Assembly (NCBI GenBank): GCA_029202385.1 | Contig: CP119314.1 | Location: 1,180,501-1,244,500, forward strand | Source of the DNA: Candidatus Sphingomonas phytovorans | GTDB taxonomy: Bacteria > Pseudomonadota > Alphaproteobacteria > Sphingomonadales > Sphingomonadaceae | DNA length: 64,000 nt | Direction of reading: 5' to 3' | Shown here: one piece after another, positions 9,399 to 20,548 of the stretch | Layout: every line of letters begins with the position of its first letter | Position numbering within the stretch: position 1 is the first letter of the stretch | The notes under the pieces: generated by a model | The model's input: only the letters and a program-made list of their open reading frames with translations | The model's database searches: none | Told to the model about the DNA's origin: nothing | Made by a program: the position numbers and the translations under genes

Positions 9399-9996
9399 GC
9401 CGCGCCTGCAGCCAGTCCCGCTCGCCTCGCTGCGTCCGACCCAGATGACGGTCGGCATGATCGAGGTTGACCGCAAACGACGGCAATGGCTGGATCATGT
9501 CGCGGCGAACGGGCCCGATTTCCTCGGCAGCCATATGATTCCCGTGGTGCTCGGGCCGAAGAAGGTGCCCTGGCTGATCGACCATCACCACCTGGCGCGC
9601 GCGCTGCACGACGAAGGGGTCGAGCATGTACTGGTCAGCGTGGTCGCCCGGCTGTGCGACCTGCGCAAGACGGAGTTCCTGACCTTCATGGACAATCGCA
9701 ACTGGCTCCACCCCTATGATTCGAAGGGGAAGCGGTGCGACGTCACTGACATGCCGCGCTCGCTGGGCAAGCTGACCGACGATCCCTATCGCTCCCTTGC
9801 GGGAGCGGTGCGGCAGGCGGGTGGCTATGCCAAGACCGACACGCCCTATTCCGAATTCCTCTGGGCCGATTTCCTGCGAGGCCGGATCCCGGCGAAGCTG
9901 GTGGCGGACAAGTTCGAAAAGGCAGTGAACAAGGCGCTGGAAGTCGCGCACGGCGAGGATGCGACTCACCTGCCGGGCTATTGCGGGACTTTCTGA
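9382..9996 (+). CDS. ParB-like (ParBc_2-type) nuclease-fold protein
   Basis: A 204-residue soluble protein resembling the ParBc_2 group: VPLASLRPTQMTVG at the N-terminus, a GSHMIPVVLG strand, the His-rich WLIDHHHLARAL and a conserved FMDNRNWLHPYD. These are stand-alone ParB/sulfiredoxin-fold proteins without the DNA-binding HTH of partition ParB, so chromosome segregation should not be assumed. The biochemical role is unknown. AAGGAG sits ten bases before the ATG, inside the end of the SulP gene. The same SulP/ParB-like pairing in other genomes would suggest a functional link, but I cannot check that here. A strong hairpin overlaps the stop codon. Confidence 0.75.
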   Translation: MYNLLEPRLQPVPLASLRPTQMTVGMIEVDRKRRQWLDHVAANGPDFLGSHMIPVVLGPKKVPWLIDHHHLARALHDEGVEHVLVSVVARLCDLRKTEFLTFMDNRNWLHPYDSKGKRCDVTDMPRSLGKLTDDPYRSLAGAVRQAGGYAKTDTPYSEFLWADFLRGRIPAKLVADKFEKAVNKALEVAHGEDATHLPGYCGTF

Positions 9997-10017
9997 CCGG
10001 CGGGGCCTCCCGCCGGT
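9996..10017. terminator. Bidirectional hairpin terminator
   Basis: A perfect 9-bp stem (ACCGGCGGG / CCCGCCGGT) with a GCCT loop and a short T tract lies exactly between the convergent ParB-like and DUF808 genes and overlaps the first stop codon. It can work in both directions. Confidence 0.75.
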
Positions 10018-10968
10018 TTAGTGAGCTTCAGGCGCGTGGCCGCCTTTGCGCGGGACCAGGTGAAGCACCGCGACGATGACGCCACCGACGACCATGCCGA
10101 TGATCGCCGAGCCGACCGCGCCGACCAGCCATTCGACCAGCCCGGACGCTACGGGCGAAGCGTGTCCGACTGCCTTCGCCACATCGTGCAGTCCATGCGA
10201 GACGACTCCGAGGCCGAATTCGCTGAGCCCGTGCACGATGAAACCGCCGCCAACCCAGGCCATGGCGACCACGCCGAGCGTCGAGAGCCCCTCGAGCAGC
10301 AACGGCATCGCCCGAACCAGACCGCGACCGATCGCGCGGACACCGGCCGAACGGCGCCGGGCGAGATGCAGGCCGATATCGTCCATCTTCACGATCAGCC
10401 CGACCACGCCGTACACGCCGACCGTGATCGCGATGCCCACGGCGGCAAGCACGACGCCCTGCATCAGCACCGACTGTTCCGGGATATCGGAAAGGGCGAT
10501 GACCATGATCTCGGCCGAAAGGATGAAGTCGGTGCGGACAGCGCCGCCGACCTGGCGCGATTCAAGCTCTTTCGGATCGGTGATTCCGACCACTTCCCTG
10601 GCGTGGCTCGTGCCGGTGACGGCCTCGACAATCTTCTCCGTCGCCTCGAAGCAGAGATAGGCGCCGCCGATCATGAGCAGAGGCGTGATCGCCCAGGGTG
10701 CGAAGCTGCTGAGCAGAAGCGCCGCCGGCAGGAGGATGAGCAGCTTGTTGCGCAGCGATCCGACGGCGATCTTGGCGATGATCGGCAATTCGCGATCGGG
10801 CGTCAGGCCGACGACGTAGCGCGGCGTGACGGCGGTATCGTCGATCACCACGCCCGCCGCCTTCACGCCGGCACGCCCCGCCGCGGCGGCGACATCGTCG
10901 ACCGAGGCCGCCGCCAGCTTGGCGATCATCGCGATATCGTCGAGCAGTGCTACCAGACCACCAGGCAT
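10018..10968 (-). CDS. DUF808 (YedI-type) inner-membrane protein
   Basis: A 316-residue protein of the DUF808/YedI family. It begins MPGGLVALLDDIA, followed by a conserved soluble region (VKAAGVVIDDTAVTPRYVVG) and about six hydrophobic segments from residue 85 on, one containing LLMIGGAYLCFEATEK. The function of the family is not established. The ATG at 10968 is chosen because the family begins at this residue; upstream codons to 11100 encode unrelated sequence. AGGGAAAG lies about ten bases upstream. It is convergent with the ParB-like gene and appears monocistronic. Confidence 0.85.
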   Translation of the reverse strand: MPGGLVALLDDIAMIAKLAAASVDDVAAAAGRAGVKAAGVVIDDTAVTPRYVVGLTPDRELPIIAKIAVGSLRNKLLILLPAALLLSSFAPWAITPLLMIGGAYLCFEATEKIVEAVTGTSHAREVVGITDPKELESRQVGGAVRTDFILSAEIMVIALSDIPEQSVLMQGVVLAAVGIAITVGVYGVVGLIVKMDDIGLHLARRRSAGVRAIGRGLVRAMPLLLEGLSTLGVVAMAWVGGGFIVHGLSEFGLGVVSHGLHDVAKAVGHASPVASGLVEWLVGAVGSAIIGMVVGGVIVAVLHLVPRKGGHAPEAH

Positions 10969-11080
10969 TCGATCGCTTTCCCTTGTTGTGTCGACCGCTG
11001 GTATCGCATTCGGCGCGAAGCGCCAGTGGATGCGTAGCAGGGGAGGCGGCGGGAAACATGATTCCTGCAGGCATTCCACT

Positions 11081-11140
11081 TTCCGCCGGGAAGATTCCAT
11101 CGAATGACTGCAGAATCTGGAGGGTATTCCGCCGGGAAGG
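11081..11140. repeat. Direct repeat pair upstream of the RND operon
   Basis: TTCCGCCGGGAAG occurs at 11081-11093 and again at 11127-11139, 46 bases apart. Each copy has TTCC...GGAA dyad symmetry. The spacing is near four helical turns, which would place two bound dimers on similar faces. This is a candidate regulator binding region for the efflux operon or for the divergent DUF808 gene. Confidence 0.4.
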
Positions 11141-11167
11141 ATTGATCCATCCTGTCAGGATCAGGTC

Positions 11168-11186
11168 AATCCAATGAAATTGGATT
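11168..11186. promoter_or_regulatory. 8-3-8 inverted repeat just upstream of mdtA-like gene
   Basis: AATCCAAT-GAA-ATTGGATT is a perfect 8-bp inverted repeat ending 16 bases before the adaptor start codon. It could be a repressor operator or an RNA hairpin near the ribosome site. It is AT-richer than its surroundings. No regulator gene lies beside the operon. Confidence 0.5.
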
Positions 11187-11202
11187 CACTTGACTGCTTC
11201 TC

Positions 11203-12525
11203 GTGTCGGTTCGACACTCGGGCACCACTGCTGGGAGCGGCATCATCGTCGAACCATCGCAAAGTCCCGACATCGAGCGTAACGATGCCGGCCATCCGGC
11301 TGATACGATCCAGCGGTCGCCGCGGAGCAGGCGCAACGCGCTGTTCGTCATCCTGGCGGTGATTGCCGTGATTGCCGGCGTCTGGTGGTTTGCCGGCCGC
11401 GAGCCGGCGAAGGGTGGGGGCAGCAGCGGCAGGGGACGACCGGCGACCACGGTCGGGGTCGCGAAGGTCACCCGCGCCGACGTGCCTTTGACGCTGTCGG
11501 CGATCGGCACCGTCCAGCCGGTCGTTGCGGCGACGGTCCGCGCGCAGATCGCGGGCGTGCTGCAATCGATCCGCTTCACCGAGGGCCAGGCCGTCACCAA
11601 GGGCCAGTTGCTCGCGCAGGTCGATCCGCGTCCGTCGCAGCAGGCGCTGCTCCAGGCGCAGGGCACGCTGGCGAAGGATCAGGCGCTGTTGAACAGCGCC
11701 CGTGTCGATCTCGTTCGCTACCAGACCCTGCTGGGGCAGGATTCGATCGCGCGCCAGCAGGTCGACACCCAGGCCGCCTTGGTCAAGCAATATGCCGGGA
11801 CGCTCGCCGCCGATCGCGCCGCCGTCAACGCAGCCGCGCTCAATGTCGGCTATACGAGGGTCATATCGCCCGTGTCGGGACGGGCAGGGCTGCGACAGGC
11901 GGATGTCGGCAACTATGTCACGCCGGGCGATGCCACCGGCATCGTCATCATCACGGTCGATTCGCCGATCGATGTCACCTTCGCGATCCCGCAGAGCGAC
12001 CTCGCCAAGGTGCAGATGGCGGCGCGCGCTGGCGGCGGACTGGCCGCGACGGCGCTCGACCAGAATGGCCAGACGGCGATCGCCCAGGGGCGCTTCCTGA
12101 CGCTCGACAATGTCGTCGATACCACCACGGGCACCGTCAAGGGCAAGGCACGGTTCGACAATGGCGCGGGCACGCTGTTTCCCAACCAGTTCGTCAATGT
12201 CCGCCTGCTGATCGGCATGGCCAACCAGGCGATCGTCGTTCCCGTCAGCGCGGTGCGGCACGGGCCCAATGGCGATTTCGTGTTCAGCCTGGTCCAGGGC
12301 AATATCGCGCGGCTGGTCAAGGTGACGTCGGGCGCATCCGACGGCGCGCGCACGGTCATCACCGCCGGGCTGAACGGCAACGAGACGGTCATCACCGACG
12401 GCGCCGACAAGATCGATGACGGGTCGAAGGTCGTGCTGGCCGGGGCGCAACACGGCGCGGGCGCGCACGGGGGCAAGGGCAGGAGCGGCGGTGGGGGCAA
12501 GCGAGCGCACGGCACGGCGCCGTGA
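11203..12525 (+). CDS. mdtA: RND efflux periplasmic adaptor (MdtA/AcrA-like)
   Basis: A 440-residue membrane fusion protein linking inner-membrane RND pumps to the outer-membrane factor. It has an N-terminal anchor helix (about 46-64), a biotinyl-lipoyl half ([19 protein letters not shown]), an alpha-hairpin (about 145-210), the second lipoyl half with [10 protein letters not shown], and beta-barrel and membrane-proximal domains. The C-terminus is Gly/Lys-rich. The GTG at 11203 is the first usable start after an in-frame stop at 11191, and it has no clear ribosome site. The GTGA overlap with the next gene and the presence of two RND genes support an MdtABC-type assignment; the symbol is by analogy. 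Confidence 0.85.
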   Translation: MSVRHSGTTAGSGIIVEPSQSPDIERNDAGHPADTIQRSPRSRRNALFVILAVIAVIAGVWWFAGREPAKGGGSSGRGRPATTVGVAKVTRADVPLTLSAIGTVQPVVAATVRAQIAGVLQSIRFTEGQAVTKGQLLAQVDPRPSQQALLQAQGTLAKDQALLNSARVDLVRYQTLLGQDSIARQQVDTQAALVKQYAGTLAADRAAVNAAALNVGYTRVISPVSGRAGLRQADVGNYVTPGDATGIVIITVDSPIDVTFAIPQSDLAKVQMAARAGGGLAATALDQNGQTAIAQGRFLTLDNVVDTTTGTVKGKARFDNGAGTLFPNQFVNVRLLIGMANQAIVVPVSAVRHGPNGDFVFSLVQGNIARLVKVTSGASDGARTVITAGLNGNETVITDGADKIDDGSKVVLAGAQHGAGAHGGKGRSGGGGKRAHGTAP

Positions 12526-15500
12526 CCGATATCCCCAGCGACGCCGCGCCCCCGCAATCCGGCACGCCGGCGGCGAGCCCGTCGCGGCTGTTCATCGAAC
12601 GCCCGGTTGCGACGACCTTGTTCATGATCGCGATCCTGCTTGCTGGTCTGATCGCACTCCGGATGCTGCCGCTCTCGGCCCTGCCGGAGGTCGATTATCC
12701 GACGATCCAGGTTCGCACGCTCTATCCCGGCGCAAGCCCCGACGTCATGGCCGTGACCGTTACCGCGCCGCTCGAGCGCCAGTTCGGCCAGATGGCGGGA
12801 TTGAAGCGGATGACGTCGGTGTCGTCGGGCGGTGCCAGCGTGATCACGCTTCAATTCGACCTGTCGCTCACCCTCGACGTCGCCGAACAGGAGGTGCAGG
12901 CAGCGATCAACGCGGCAAGCACCCTGTTGCCGACCGACCTGCCGGCACCGCCGACCTATGCCAAGGTCAACCCCGCCGATGCGCCGATCCTAACTCTCGG
13001 CATCACCTCCAACACCCGTTCGCTGGCCGATGTGGAGAATCTCGTCGACCAGCGGCTCGCCAACAAGCTGGCGCAGGTTTCGGGGGTCGGCCTGGTCTCG
13101 CTGTCGGGCGGGCAGCGTCCGGCGGTCCGCATCCAGGCCAATGTCGACCGGCTGGCGGCACTGGGCATCAGCCTGGACAGCGTGCGTACCGCGATCGCCG
13201 CGGCGAATGCCAACGGCGCCAAGGGCAGCTTCGACGGCCCGACACGGAGCTGGTCGATCGACGCCAACGACCAGCTGAATTCAGCCGAGGAATATCGCGC
13301 GCTCTCGATCAAGGCGGCGAACGGAACGATCGTCCGGCTTGGCGACGTGGCGACGGTGATCGACGGGTCCGAGAACCGCCGGCTCGGCGCGTGGATGAAC
13401 AACAAGCCGGCGATCATCGTCGATGTGCAGCGACAGCCCGGCGCCAATGTGATCGGCACGGTCGATGCGATCAAGGCGGCGTTGCCCGGGCTAGAGGCAG
13501 CGCTACCCGCCGACCTCCATGTCACGCAGCTCGCCGACCGCACGATCGGCATCCGCTCCTCGGTTTCCGACGTCGAGTTTGAGCTCGCGCTGGCGGTGGT
13601 GCTGGTGGTGATCGCGATCTTCCTGTTCCTCGGCTCGCCGCAGGCCACGCTGATCGCCAGCATTTCGGTGCCGTTGTCGCTGATCGGCAGCTTCGCGGCG
13701 ATGTATTTCCTTGGCTACAGCCTCAACAACCTGACGCTGATGGCGCTGACCATCGCCAGCGGGTTCGTCGTGGACGACGCCATCGTGGTGATCGAGAACA
13801 TCGCCCGTCATGTGGAGGAGGGAGCCAAACCGCTGACGGCGGCGTTCGACGGTGCTCGCGAGATCGGGTTCACGATCATCTCGCTGACGGTCAGCCTGGT
13901 CGCGGTGCTTATCCCGCTGCTGTTCATGGGGGATGTCGTCGGGCGGCTGTTCCGCGAGTTTGCGGTCACGCTGGCGGTGACGATCCTGATCTCGGCGGTG
14001 GTGTCGCTGACGCTCGTGCCGATGCTCGCGGCGCGCTGGCTCAAGCCGGAGCATGAGACTCGGGCGCCCCGTTTCGTCCACCGCACTCGGGAGCTCAGCG
14101 ATCGCCTCGGCGAACGCTATGGCGCAGCGCTGGAGACCGTGCTGGCGGCGCGTGCGCTGGTGCTCGTGATCTTCGCGATCACGATGGCGCTGACCGTGCT
14201 GTTGTTTGTCATCGTGCCCAAGGGATTGTTCCCGCAACAGGATACCGGCCAGTTGCAGGCGACGGTGGTCGCCGACCAGAGCGTCTCGTTCCAGCGCATG
14301 GCGGTGCTTCAGCAGCAAGTCGCGGATATCGTCCGCAAGGACGCCGCGGTCGACAGCCTCAGTTCGACGATCGGCATCGACGGGATCAACACGACGCTCA
14401 ATCGCGGCCGGATGCTGATCAACCTCAAGCCCAAGAATACGCGCGAATCGAGCGCGGCCGTGATCGTGCGCCTCAACAGGCGGGTCGCCGACGCGATCCC
14501 GGCGGTCCAGCTCTATGTGCAGCCGGTGCAGGACCTGACGATCGATGCCGAGAGCGGGCCCACCGCCTATCGCTTCGCCTTGCAGGGGGCCGACCAGGCC
14601 AGCGTCGATAAATGGAGCCTGGCCGTGACCGAGGCGCTGCGCGGCGTGCCGCAGGTGCGCGACGCGGTCAGCGACGTGCAGAATGACGGCAACTCAGTGT
14701 CGATCATTGTCGACCGCGACAGCGCGGCACGGCTCGGCGTGACGGCGGCAGCGGTGGATTCGGCGCTATACAACGCGTTCGGCCAGCGCATCGTCTCGAC
14801 CATCTTCACCCAGTCGACCCAGTATCGGGTCATCCTGGAAAGTCAGGCCGACCTGCTGACCTCGCCCGACTCGCTCGGGCGGATCTATGTGCCGGGTACC
14901 AACAATATCGCGGTGCCGCTGTCTACGATCGCGCGGATCACGTCAGGCACCGCGCCGCTCGCCGTCTCGCGCGTGGCGCAATTCCCCGCCTCGACGATCG
15001 GGTTCAACACCGCGCCGGGCGTTTCGCTCGGCGCGGCGGTCGATGCGATCCAGAAGACGGAGAAGCGGATCGGCGTGCCGGCGACGATCACCACCCAATT
15101 TCTCGGCGCGTCGGACGCGTTCCGCAGCAGCCTCGCCAATGAGGGCTGGCTGATCCTCGCCGCCGTGGTGTGCGTCTATATCGTGCTGGGGGTGCTTTAT
15201 GAGAGCTTCATCCACCCGGTGACGATCCTGTCGACCCTGCCATCAGCAGGGCTCGGGGCGCTGCTCGCGCTGCTGCTGACCGGCAACGACCTTGGCGTGA
15301 TCGGGATCATCGGCATCGTGTTGCTGATCGGCATCGTGAAGAAGAACGCGATCATGATGATCGACTTCGCGATCGCGGCGCAGCGACAGGAAGGCAAGTC
15401 GCCAGAGGAAGCGATCCGTTCCGCCGCGCGGTTGCGGTTCCGCCCAATCATGATGACGACCTTCGCGGCCTTGTTCGCAGCGCTGCCGCTGATCTTCGGC

Positions 15501-15671
15501 GGCGGCATGGGATCGGAACTGCGCCAGCCGCTCGGTCTGGCGGTCGCGGGCGGGCTGATCGTCAGCCAGGCGCTGACCCTGTTCACCACGCCGGTCATCT
15601 ATCTTGCGTTCGAGGGGCTTGGGGCACGCTGGCGCGAGCGGCGGCAACGGCGCCAGGCCGCGACGACGTGA
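12522..15671 (+). CDS. mdtB: RND multidrug efflux pump subunit (MdtB-like)
   Basis: A 1049-residue inner-membrane RND transporter, usual length for the HAE1 family. It shows the first transmembrane helix near residues 30-48, [14 protein letters not shown], the proton-relay motif [12 protein letters not shown] in the TM4 region, the periplasmic porter/docking loops and the second bundle with [14 protein letters not shown]. The relay Asp pair is intact. It begins with GTG inside the stop of the adaptor gene and overlaps the next pump gene by four bases, so the operon is translated as a coupled unit. In MdtABC systems the two pumps form a mixed B2C trimer; that stoichiometry is known for E. coli and inferred here. 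Confidence 0.9.
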   Translation: MTDIPSDAAPPQSGTPAASPSRLFIERPVATTLFMIAILLAGLIALRMLPLSALPEVDYPTIQVRTLYPGASPDVMAVTVTAPLERQFGQMAGLKRMTSVSSGGASVITLQFDLSLTLDVAEQEVQAAINAASTLLPTDLPAPPTYAKVNPADAPILTLGITSNTRSLADVENLVDQRLANKLAQVSGVGLVSLSGGQRPAVRIQANVDRLAALGISLDSVRTAIAAANANGAKGSFDGPTRSWSIDANDQLNSAEEYRALSIKAANGTIVRLGDVATVIDGSENRRLGAWMNNKPAIIVDVQRQPGANVIGTVDAIKAALPGLEAALPADLHVTQLADRTIGIRSSVSDVEFELALAVVLVVIAIFLFLGSPQATLIASISVPLSLIGSFAAMYFLGYSLNNLTLMALTIASGFVVDDAIVVIENIARHVEEGAKPLTAAFDGAREIGFTIISLTVSLVAVLIPLLFMGDVVGRLFREFAVTLAVTILISAVVSLTLVPMLAARWLKPEHETRAPRFVHRTRELSDRLGERYGAALETVLAARALVLVIFAITMALTVLLFVIVPKGLFPQQDTGQLQATVVADQSVSFQRMAVLQQQVADIVRKDAAVDSLSSTIGIDGINTTLNRGRMLINLKPKNTRESSAAVIVRLNRRVADAIPAVQLYVQPVQDLTIDAESGPTAYRFALQGADQASVDKWSLAVTEALRGVPQVRDAVSDVQNDGNSVSIIVDRDSAARLGVTAAAVDSALYNAFGQRIVSTIFTQSTQYRVILESQADLLTSPDSLGRIYVPGTNNIAVPLSTIARITSGTAPLAVSRVAQFPASTIGFNTAPGVSLGAAVDAIQKTEKRIGVPATITTQFLGASDAFRSSLANEGWLILAAVVCVYIVLGVLYESFIHPVTILSTLPSAGLGALLALLLTGNDLGVIGIIGIVLLIGIVKKNAIMMIDFAIAAQRQEGKSPEEAIRSAARLRFRPIMMTTFAALFAALPLIFGGGMGSELRQPLGLAVAGGLIVSQALTLFTTPVIYLAFEGLGARWRERRQRRQAATT

Positions 15672-18600
15672 ACCTTTCAGCGCCCTTCACCCGCCGACCG
15701 ATCGGCACCTTGCTGCTGACCATCGGCATTGCGCTGGCCGGGATCGCCGCGTTCTTCGCCCTGCCGGTCGCGCCGCTGCCGCAAGTCGACCTGCCGACGA
15801 TCCAGGTACAGGCGTCACTGCCCGGCGCCAGCCCCGAAACCATGGCCTCAAGCGTCGCCTCGCCGCTCGAACGCCGCCTCGCGACAATCGCCGGCGTGAC
15901 CGAGCTGACCTCCAATTCGGGGATCGGCCAGTCGCGCATCACGCTGCAATTCGATCTGTCGCGCGATATCAATGGCGCCGCGCGCGACGTGCAGGCAGCG
16001 ATCAACGCCGCGCGCGCCGATCTGCCGACATCCCTGAAGACCAATCCGACCTATCGCATGGCGAACCCGGCGGATGCGCCGATCATGATCCTCGCGCTGA
16101 CGTCCAACACGCGTTCCCCGGACGCGGTGTATGACGCGGTCTCGACCGTGGTGCAGCAGGCGCTGGCGCAGATCGCCGGCGTCGGCAATGTCGAGCTGGG
16201 CGGGGCCGCGCTGCCCGCGGTCAGGATCGACGTCAATCCGCTCGCCCTCGCCCGGCTTGGCGCCAGCCTGGACGATGTGCGCGCGGCGATCGCTGCGACC
16301 AACGCGAACCGGCCCAAGGGTGTCGTCGAAAACGGGACAACCGCGTACCAGATCTACAGCGCCGCGCCGAGCCAGTCGGCGGCCGACTATGCCTCGATCG
16401 TCGTGGCGTCGCGCGGTGGGGTCAATGTCCGGCTGAGCGACGTGGCAACGGTCTATAGCGGCCCCGAGGATATCCGCACCCTCGGCCTGTTCAACGGGAA
16501 GCGCGCGGTGACGGTGATCCTCAGCCGACAACCGGGCGCCAACATCATCGCGACGGTCGACGGAATCAAGGCAGCGCTGCCCCTGTTGCGGGCGCAGATT
16601 CCCGCCGACATCCGGCTCGACATCGTCTCCGATCGCACCACCACGATCCGCGCGTCGCTGCGCGAGGTCGAGACGACCCTGGTCATCGCGACGCTGCTGG
16701 TGGTCGCGGTGGTCGGCTTCTTCCTGCGCAGCCTTCGGGCGACCCTGGTGCCGGCAGTTGCCGTCGTCGTGTCGCTGCTCGGCACGCTGGGGGTGATGTA
16801 CCTGCTGGGCTATTCACTCGACAACCTGTCGCTAATGGCGCTGACCGTGGCGACCGGGTTCGTCGTCGACGATGCGATCGTGGTGCTGGAGAATATCAAC
16901 CGCCATATCGAGGCGGGCATGTCGCGGGGCGAGGCTGCCCTGCTGGGCGCGCGCGAGGTAGGCTTCACCGTCGTATCGATCAGCATCAGCCTTGTCGCGG
17001 TGTTCATTCCCCTGCTGTTCATGAGCGGGATCATCGGCCGGCTATTCCACGAATTCGCCATGACGATGACGATCGCGGTGCTGATCTCGCTTGTCCTGTC
17101 GCTGACGACGACGCCGATGATCAGCGCGCTGATCCTGCGCGACCGGACGACGGCGCCTTCGGCATCGGGGCGCGGCGCGCGCATCGCGGCACGTGCCGAG
17201 GCAGCCGTCGGCTGGGCGCATGCCCGCTATACCCGCAGCCTCGACTGGGCGCTGGCCAATCGCGGGGCGACATTGTTCCTTCTGCTCGGCGCGGTGGTGC
17301 TCAACGTCTATCTGCTGCGCGTCGTGCCCAAGGGGTTCTTTCCCGAACAGGATACCGGTGCGCTGATGGGCGGGATCAGGGCCGACCAGTCGATCTCGTT
17401 CACCGATACCGGCAACAAGCTGACCAGGTTGGTCAACATCATCCGCAAGGACCCGGCGGTGCAAAATGTCGTCGCCTTCACTGGCGGCTCGCGCGCGGGG
17501 GGCGGATTCCTGTTCGTCATCGAGAAGCCGCGCGGCCAGCGCGCGTCGTCGCGCGAGGTCATCAACCGGCTACGCCCGCAATTGTCGCGCGTGACCGGGG
17601 TCAGCCTGTTCCTGTCACCGGTGCAGGACATGCAGATCGGCGGGCGCGGCGGCAACGCAACCTATCAATATACGTTGAAGGCGGATGACCCCGCCGTGCT
17701 GGCCAAGGCTGCCGACAGCCTGACCCGTGCCCTGAAACGCGACAAGATGCTGACTGACGTCGACAGTGACCGTAACGACAGCGCGCTCGCCGCGTATCTG
17801 ACCATCGATCAGGACGCTGCCGCGCGGCTGGGCCTGACCAACACGCAGATCGATTCAATCCTTTATGACGCCTTTGGCCAGCGCCAGGTCGCGACCATCT
17901 ATAGCGGGGTCAACCAATATCATGTCGTGCTGGGCGTCGCGCCCGGCTTCGCCGGATCGCCCGGTTCCCTGGACGGCGTCTATCTGCCCGCCAGCCTCAC
18001 CACGACATCGACCGGCCTTTCGACCGCGACGTCGACGATGACGCCGCTGTCGACGATCGCCCGCTGGGATACGCGCAGCGCCGCAGCGCAGGTCAACCAC
18101 CAGGATGCCGGGCCGTCGACCACGATCAGCTTCAACCTCGCCAACGGTGTATCGCTCGGCGAGGCAAGCACAGAGATCGCCCAGGTCCAGGACAGCCTTG
18201 CCCTTCCCGCCGAAGTGCGTGGGGCCTTTGCCGGATCGGCGCAGGTGTTCCAGCAATCGACCAGCTCGATCCCGCTGCTGATCGGGGCAGCGCTGCTGAC
18301 GATCTATCTCGTGCTTGGTATATTGTACGAAAGCGCGATCCACCCGCTGACGGTGCTGTCGACCCTCCCCGCCGCGGGCGTCGGCGCCGCGATCGCGCTG
18401 CTGGTGACGGGTGCGGAGCTCGACCTGATCGCGATCATCGGGATCATCCTGCTGATCGGCATCGTCAAGAAGAACGCGATCATGATGATCGACTTCGCGC
18501 TCGAACGCGAACGTGTGCAGGGCATGTCGCCAGTCGCCGCGATCCGGGAGGCCGCGCTGCTGCGCTTCCGTCCGATCCTGATGACGACGCTGGCGGCGGG

Positions 18601-18799
18601 ATTCGGCGCATTGCCGCTGGCGATCGGCTTCGGTGACGGCTCCGAACTGCGCCGGCCGCTCGGCATCGCGATCATCGGCGGGCTGATCGCCAGCCAGTTC
18701 GTAACCTTGCTGACGACGCCAGTCGTCTACCTCGCGCTCGACCGATTCCGTCGCCGGCCGCGCGCATCATCGTCGTCCATCGGGCCAGTAACAGCATGA
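15668..18799 (+). CDS. mdtC: RND multidrug efflux pump subunit (MdtC-like)
   Basis: A 1043-residue RND pump, paralogous to the preceding gene. It starts [17 protein letters not shown] and has the TM4 relay motif [16 protein letters not shown] and the second-bundle motif [14 protein letters not shown]. Both pumps keep the Asp-Asp pair, so neither looks inactive. The GTG start lies in a GTGA overlap with mdtB-like, and its own stop overlaps the outer-membrane factor start. Substrates cannot be predicted from sequence; bile salts, novobiocin, flavonoids and metals are known for relatives. Confidence 0.9.
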   Translation: MNLSAPFTRRPIGTLLLTIGIALAGIAAFFALPVAPLPQVDLPTIQVQASLPGASPETMASSVASPLERRLATIAGVTELTSNSGIGQSRITLQFDLSRDINGAARDVQAAINAARADLPTSLKTNPTYRMANPADAPIMILALTSNTRSPDAVYDAVSTVVQQALAQIAGVGNVELGGAALPAVRIDVNPLALARLGASLDDVRAAIAATNANRPKGVVENGTTAYQIYSAAPSQSAADYASIVVASRGGVNVRLSDVATVYSGPEDIRTLGLFNGKRAVTVILSRQPGANIIATVDGIKAALPLLRAQIPADIRLDIVSDRTTTIRASLREVETTLVIATLLVVAVVGFFLRSLRATLVPAVAVVVSLLGTLGVMYLLGYSLDNLSLMALTVATGFVVDDAIVVLENINRHIEAGMSRGEAALLGAREVGFTVVSISISLVAVFIPLLFMSGIIGRLFHEFAMTMTIAVLISLVLSLTTTPMISALILRDRTTAPSASGRGARIAARAEAAVGWAHARYTRSLDWALANRGATLFLLLGAVVLNVYLLRVVPKGFFPEQDTGALMGGIRADQSISFTDTGNKLTRLVNIIRKDPAVQNVVAFTGGSRAGGGFLFVIEKPRGQRASSREVINRLRPQLSRVTGVSLFLSPVQDMQIGGRGGNATYQYTLKADDPAVLAKAADSLTRALKRDKMLTDVDSDRNDSALAAYLTIDQDAAARLGLTNTQIDSILYDAFGQRQVATIYSGVNQYHVVLGVAPGFAGSPGSLDGVYLPASLTTTSTGLSTATSTMTPLSTIARWDTRSAAAQVNHQDAGPSTTISFNLANGVSLGEASTEIAQVQDSLALPAEVRGAFAGSAQVFQQSTSSIPLLIGAALLTIYLVLGILYESAIHPLTVLSTLPAAGVGAAIALLVTGAELDLIAIIGIILLIGIVKKNAIMMIDFALERERVQGMSPVAAIREAALLRFRPILMTTLAAGFGALPLAIGFGDGSELRRPLGIAIIGGLIASQFVTLLTTPVVYLALDRFRRRPRASSSSIGPVTA

Positions 18800-20217
18800 C
18801 CAGAAGCCAGCCTCTGCTCGCCATTCTCGCCTGCACTGCCTTGACCGCGTGCAACCTCGTCCCGCCCTATCAGCGGCCGTCGATGGCGATCCCGGCCTCG
18901 TTCAAGGAAGCGCCCGGCTGGCAGCCGGCGTCTCCCGCGGACGACAAGCCCCGGGGCGACTGGTGGGCGGGGATGAAGGACCCGGTGCTTGACGGTCTCG
19001 AACGGCAGGTCGCCACCCGGAACCAGACCGTGGCGGGGGCGATCGCGGCGTATGACCAGGCACGGGCGGTCGTCCGCGAAAGCCGGTCGGCGCTGTTCCC
19101 CTCGCTGACCGGATCGCTCGGCGTTTCGAGCACCGGTACCGTGGACGGATCGACGGTCAGCACGAGTACGGGAACCGCGACCGGCACGCGCGAGACGGCC
19201 AGTCTTGGCGCAACATGGCAGCCCGATCTGTTCGGCGGCCTGCGTGCCGGGTTGGCGCAGAGCAAGGCGACGGCGGCGCAACAGGCGGCTGCCCTCGGCA
19301 ATGTCATCCTTGCCGCGCAGGGCGAACTGGCGAACGACTATATCCAGCTTCGCGGCGTCGACGCGCAGATCGACGCGTATGACGCGACGCTGACGGCCTA
19401 TCGCCGGACGCTCCAGATCACCCAGAATCGCTACAATGTCGGCGTGGCTGCCCGGATCGACGTGTTGCAGGCGGAAACCACCCTGCGCAACGCCGCCGCC
19501 CAGGCGACCGACCTGGTGCGTCAGCGCGCGATCTACGAACATGCCATCGCGGTCCTCGCCGGGGAACTCCCCTCGTCGCTATCGCTGGCGAAGACCGCCT
19601 GGGTTCCGACGGTGCCGGTCGTCCCGCCGGTGATCCCCTCGGCCTTGCTCGAACGGCGCCCCGATGTGGCCTCCGCCGAACGCGCCGTCATCGCGGCCAA
19701 TGCCGGCATAGGCGTGCAGCGTGCCGCCTTCTTCCCGAACCTGAGCCTGACCGCCGGGCTAGATCGCAACGCATCGAGCATCGGCAGCCTCGCGTCGCTC
19801 GGCGCAAGCGTCTGGTCGCTTGGATTGACCGGGGCGATGACCCTGCTCGATTTCGGGGGAAGAAGTGCGAAGGTCGCACAGGCGCGTGCCGCCTATGACC
19901 AGGCGGTGGCCAGTTATCGCCAGACCGTATTGACGGCGTTCCAGCAGGTCGAGGACGGATTGTCGGGCACCGTCGTCCTCGAACGCGAGATCGGCGACCT
20001 GAAGGCTGCGTCGGTCGCCGCGGACCGCGTCGAGCAGCTGACCCTCAACCAGTATCTCGGTGGGATCGCCGATTATACCACGGTCGTGACGGCACAGGCG
20101 ACGGCACTCACGGCCCGCCGCGCGCTGATCTCGGGTATCGTCAACCAGCAGCTCAACGCCATCGCCCTGCAGCAGGCGGTCGGTGGCGGGTGGGATGCAT
20201 CCGCCGCTGTGCCCTGA
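18796..20217 (+). CDS. NodT-family outer-membrane factor lipoprotein
   Basis: A 473-residue TolC-like channel completing the tripartite pump. A lipoprotein signal peptide ends in LTAC (Cys19), followed by the family's NLVPPYQRP. Two repeated halves contain long helices, and the second half has the conserved ERRPDVASAERAVIAANAGI. The ATG overlaps the previous stop (ATGA). Only four bases separate its stop from the convergent DUF3325 gene, with no terminator visible. Confidence 0.9.
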   Translation: MTRSQPLLAILACTALTACNLVPPYQRPSMAIPASFKEAPGWQPASPADDKPRGDWWAGMKDPVLDGLERQVATRNQTVAGAIAAYDQARAVVRESRSALFPSLTGSLGVSSTGTVDGSTVSTSTGTATGTRETASLGATWQPDLFGGLRAGLAQSKATAAQQAAALGNVILAAQGELANDYIQLRGVDAQIDAYDATLTAYRRTLQITQNRYNVGVAARIDVLQAETTLRNAAAQATDLVRQRAIYEHAIAVLAGELPSSLSLAKTAWVPTVPVVPPVIPSALLERRPDVASAERAVIAANAGIGVQRAAFFPNLSLTAGLDRNASSIGSLASLGASVWSLGLTGAMTLLDFGGRSAKVAQARAAYDQAVASYRQTVLTAFQQVEDGLSGTVVLEREIGDLKAASVAADRVEQLTLNQYLGGIADYTTVVTAQATALTARRALISGIVNQQLNAIALQQAVGGGWDASAAVP

Positions 20218-20221
20218 CAGG

Positions 20222-20548
20222 TCAACGCCACGCCGACAGGGCCAGCGGTACCGCGAGCAGCATTGCCGGCAGCCATGCCTGGAGTGCCCGGTCCGGCCAG
20301 CGGGACATGGCCAAGACCAGCACGAGACCGCTCAGGCTGAGCAGCCCGAGCCACGCAACACCCCCCTGGAACTGGCCAAAGCGGATGAACGCGGCGATGC
20401 AGGAGGCCGCGAGCAGCGCCCAGCCGGTGACCTTCGCCAATCGGGGAGAGGTGAGCGGACCGTGCGAGGCGATATGGCGGTGCCGCTGGCTCCCGCGCGC
20501 CAGGCTGGCAAGCCCGGCGTAACCAAGACACGCAATCTCAAGCGGCAT
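20222..20548 (-). CDS. DUF3325-like small membrane protein
   Basis: A 108-residue protein with three to four hydrophobic segments (about 1-17, 38-55, 60-79, 88-105), starting MPLEIACLGYAGLASLARG. Its size, topology and place as third gene after DUF3649 and PepSY genes match the DUF3325 proteins of iron-uptake operons. It starts 11 bases inside the end of the PepSY gene, so it is translationally coupled. The function of the family is not known. Confidence 0.7.
   Translation of the reverse strand: MPLEIACLGYAGLASLARGSQRHRHIASHGPLTSPRLAKVTGWALLAASCIAAFIRFGQFQGGVAWLGLLSLSGLVLVLAMSRWPDRALQAWLPAMLLAVPLALSAWR

Noticed and set aside
9382..9996. Chromosome-partition ParB
   Set aside because: It lacks the HTH and dimer domains, has no parA next to it and no parS-like sites were seen; it is a stand-alone ParB-fold protein.
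11161..12510. 449-codon minus-strand frame antisense to the RND adaptor
   Set aside because: Arg/Asp-rich shadow of a clear MdtA-like gene; no ribosome site or family match.
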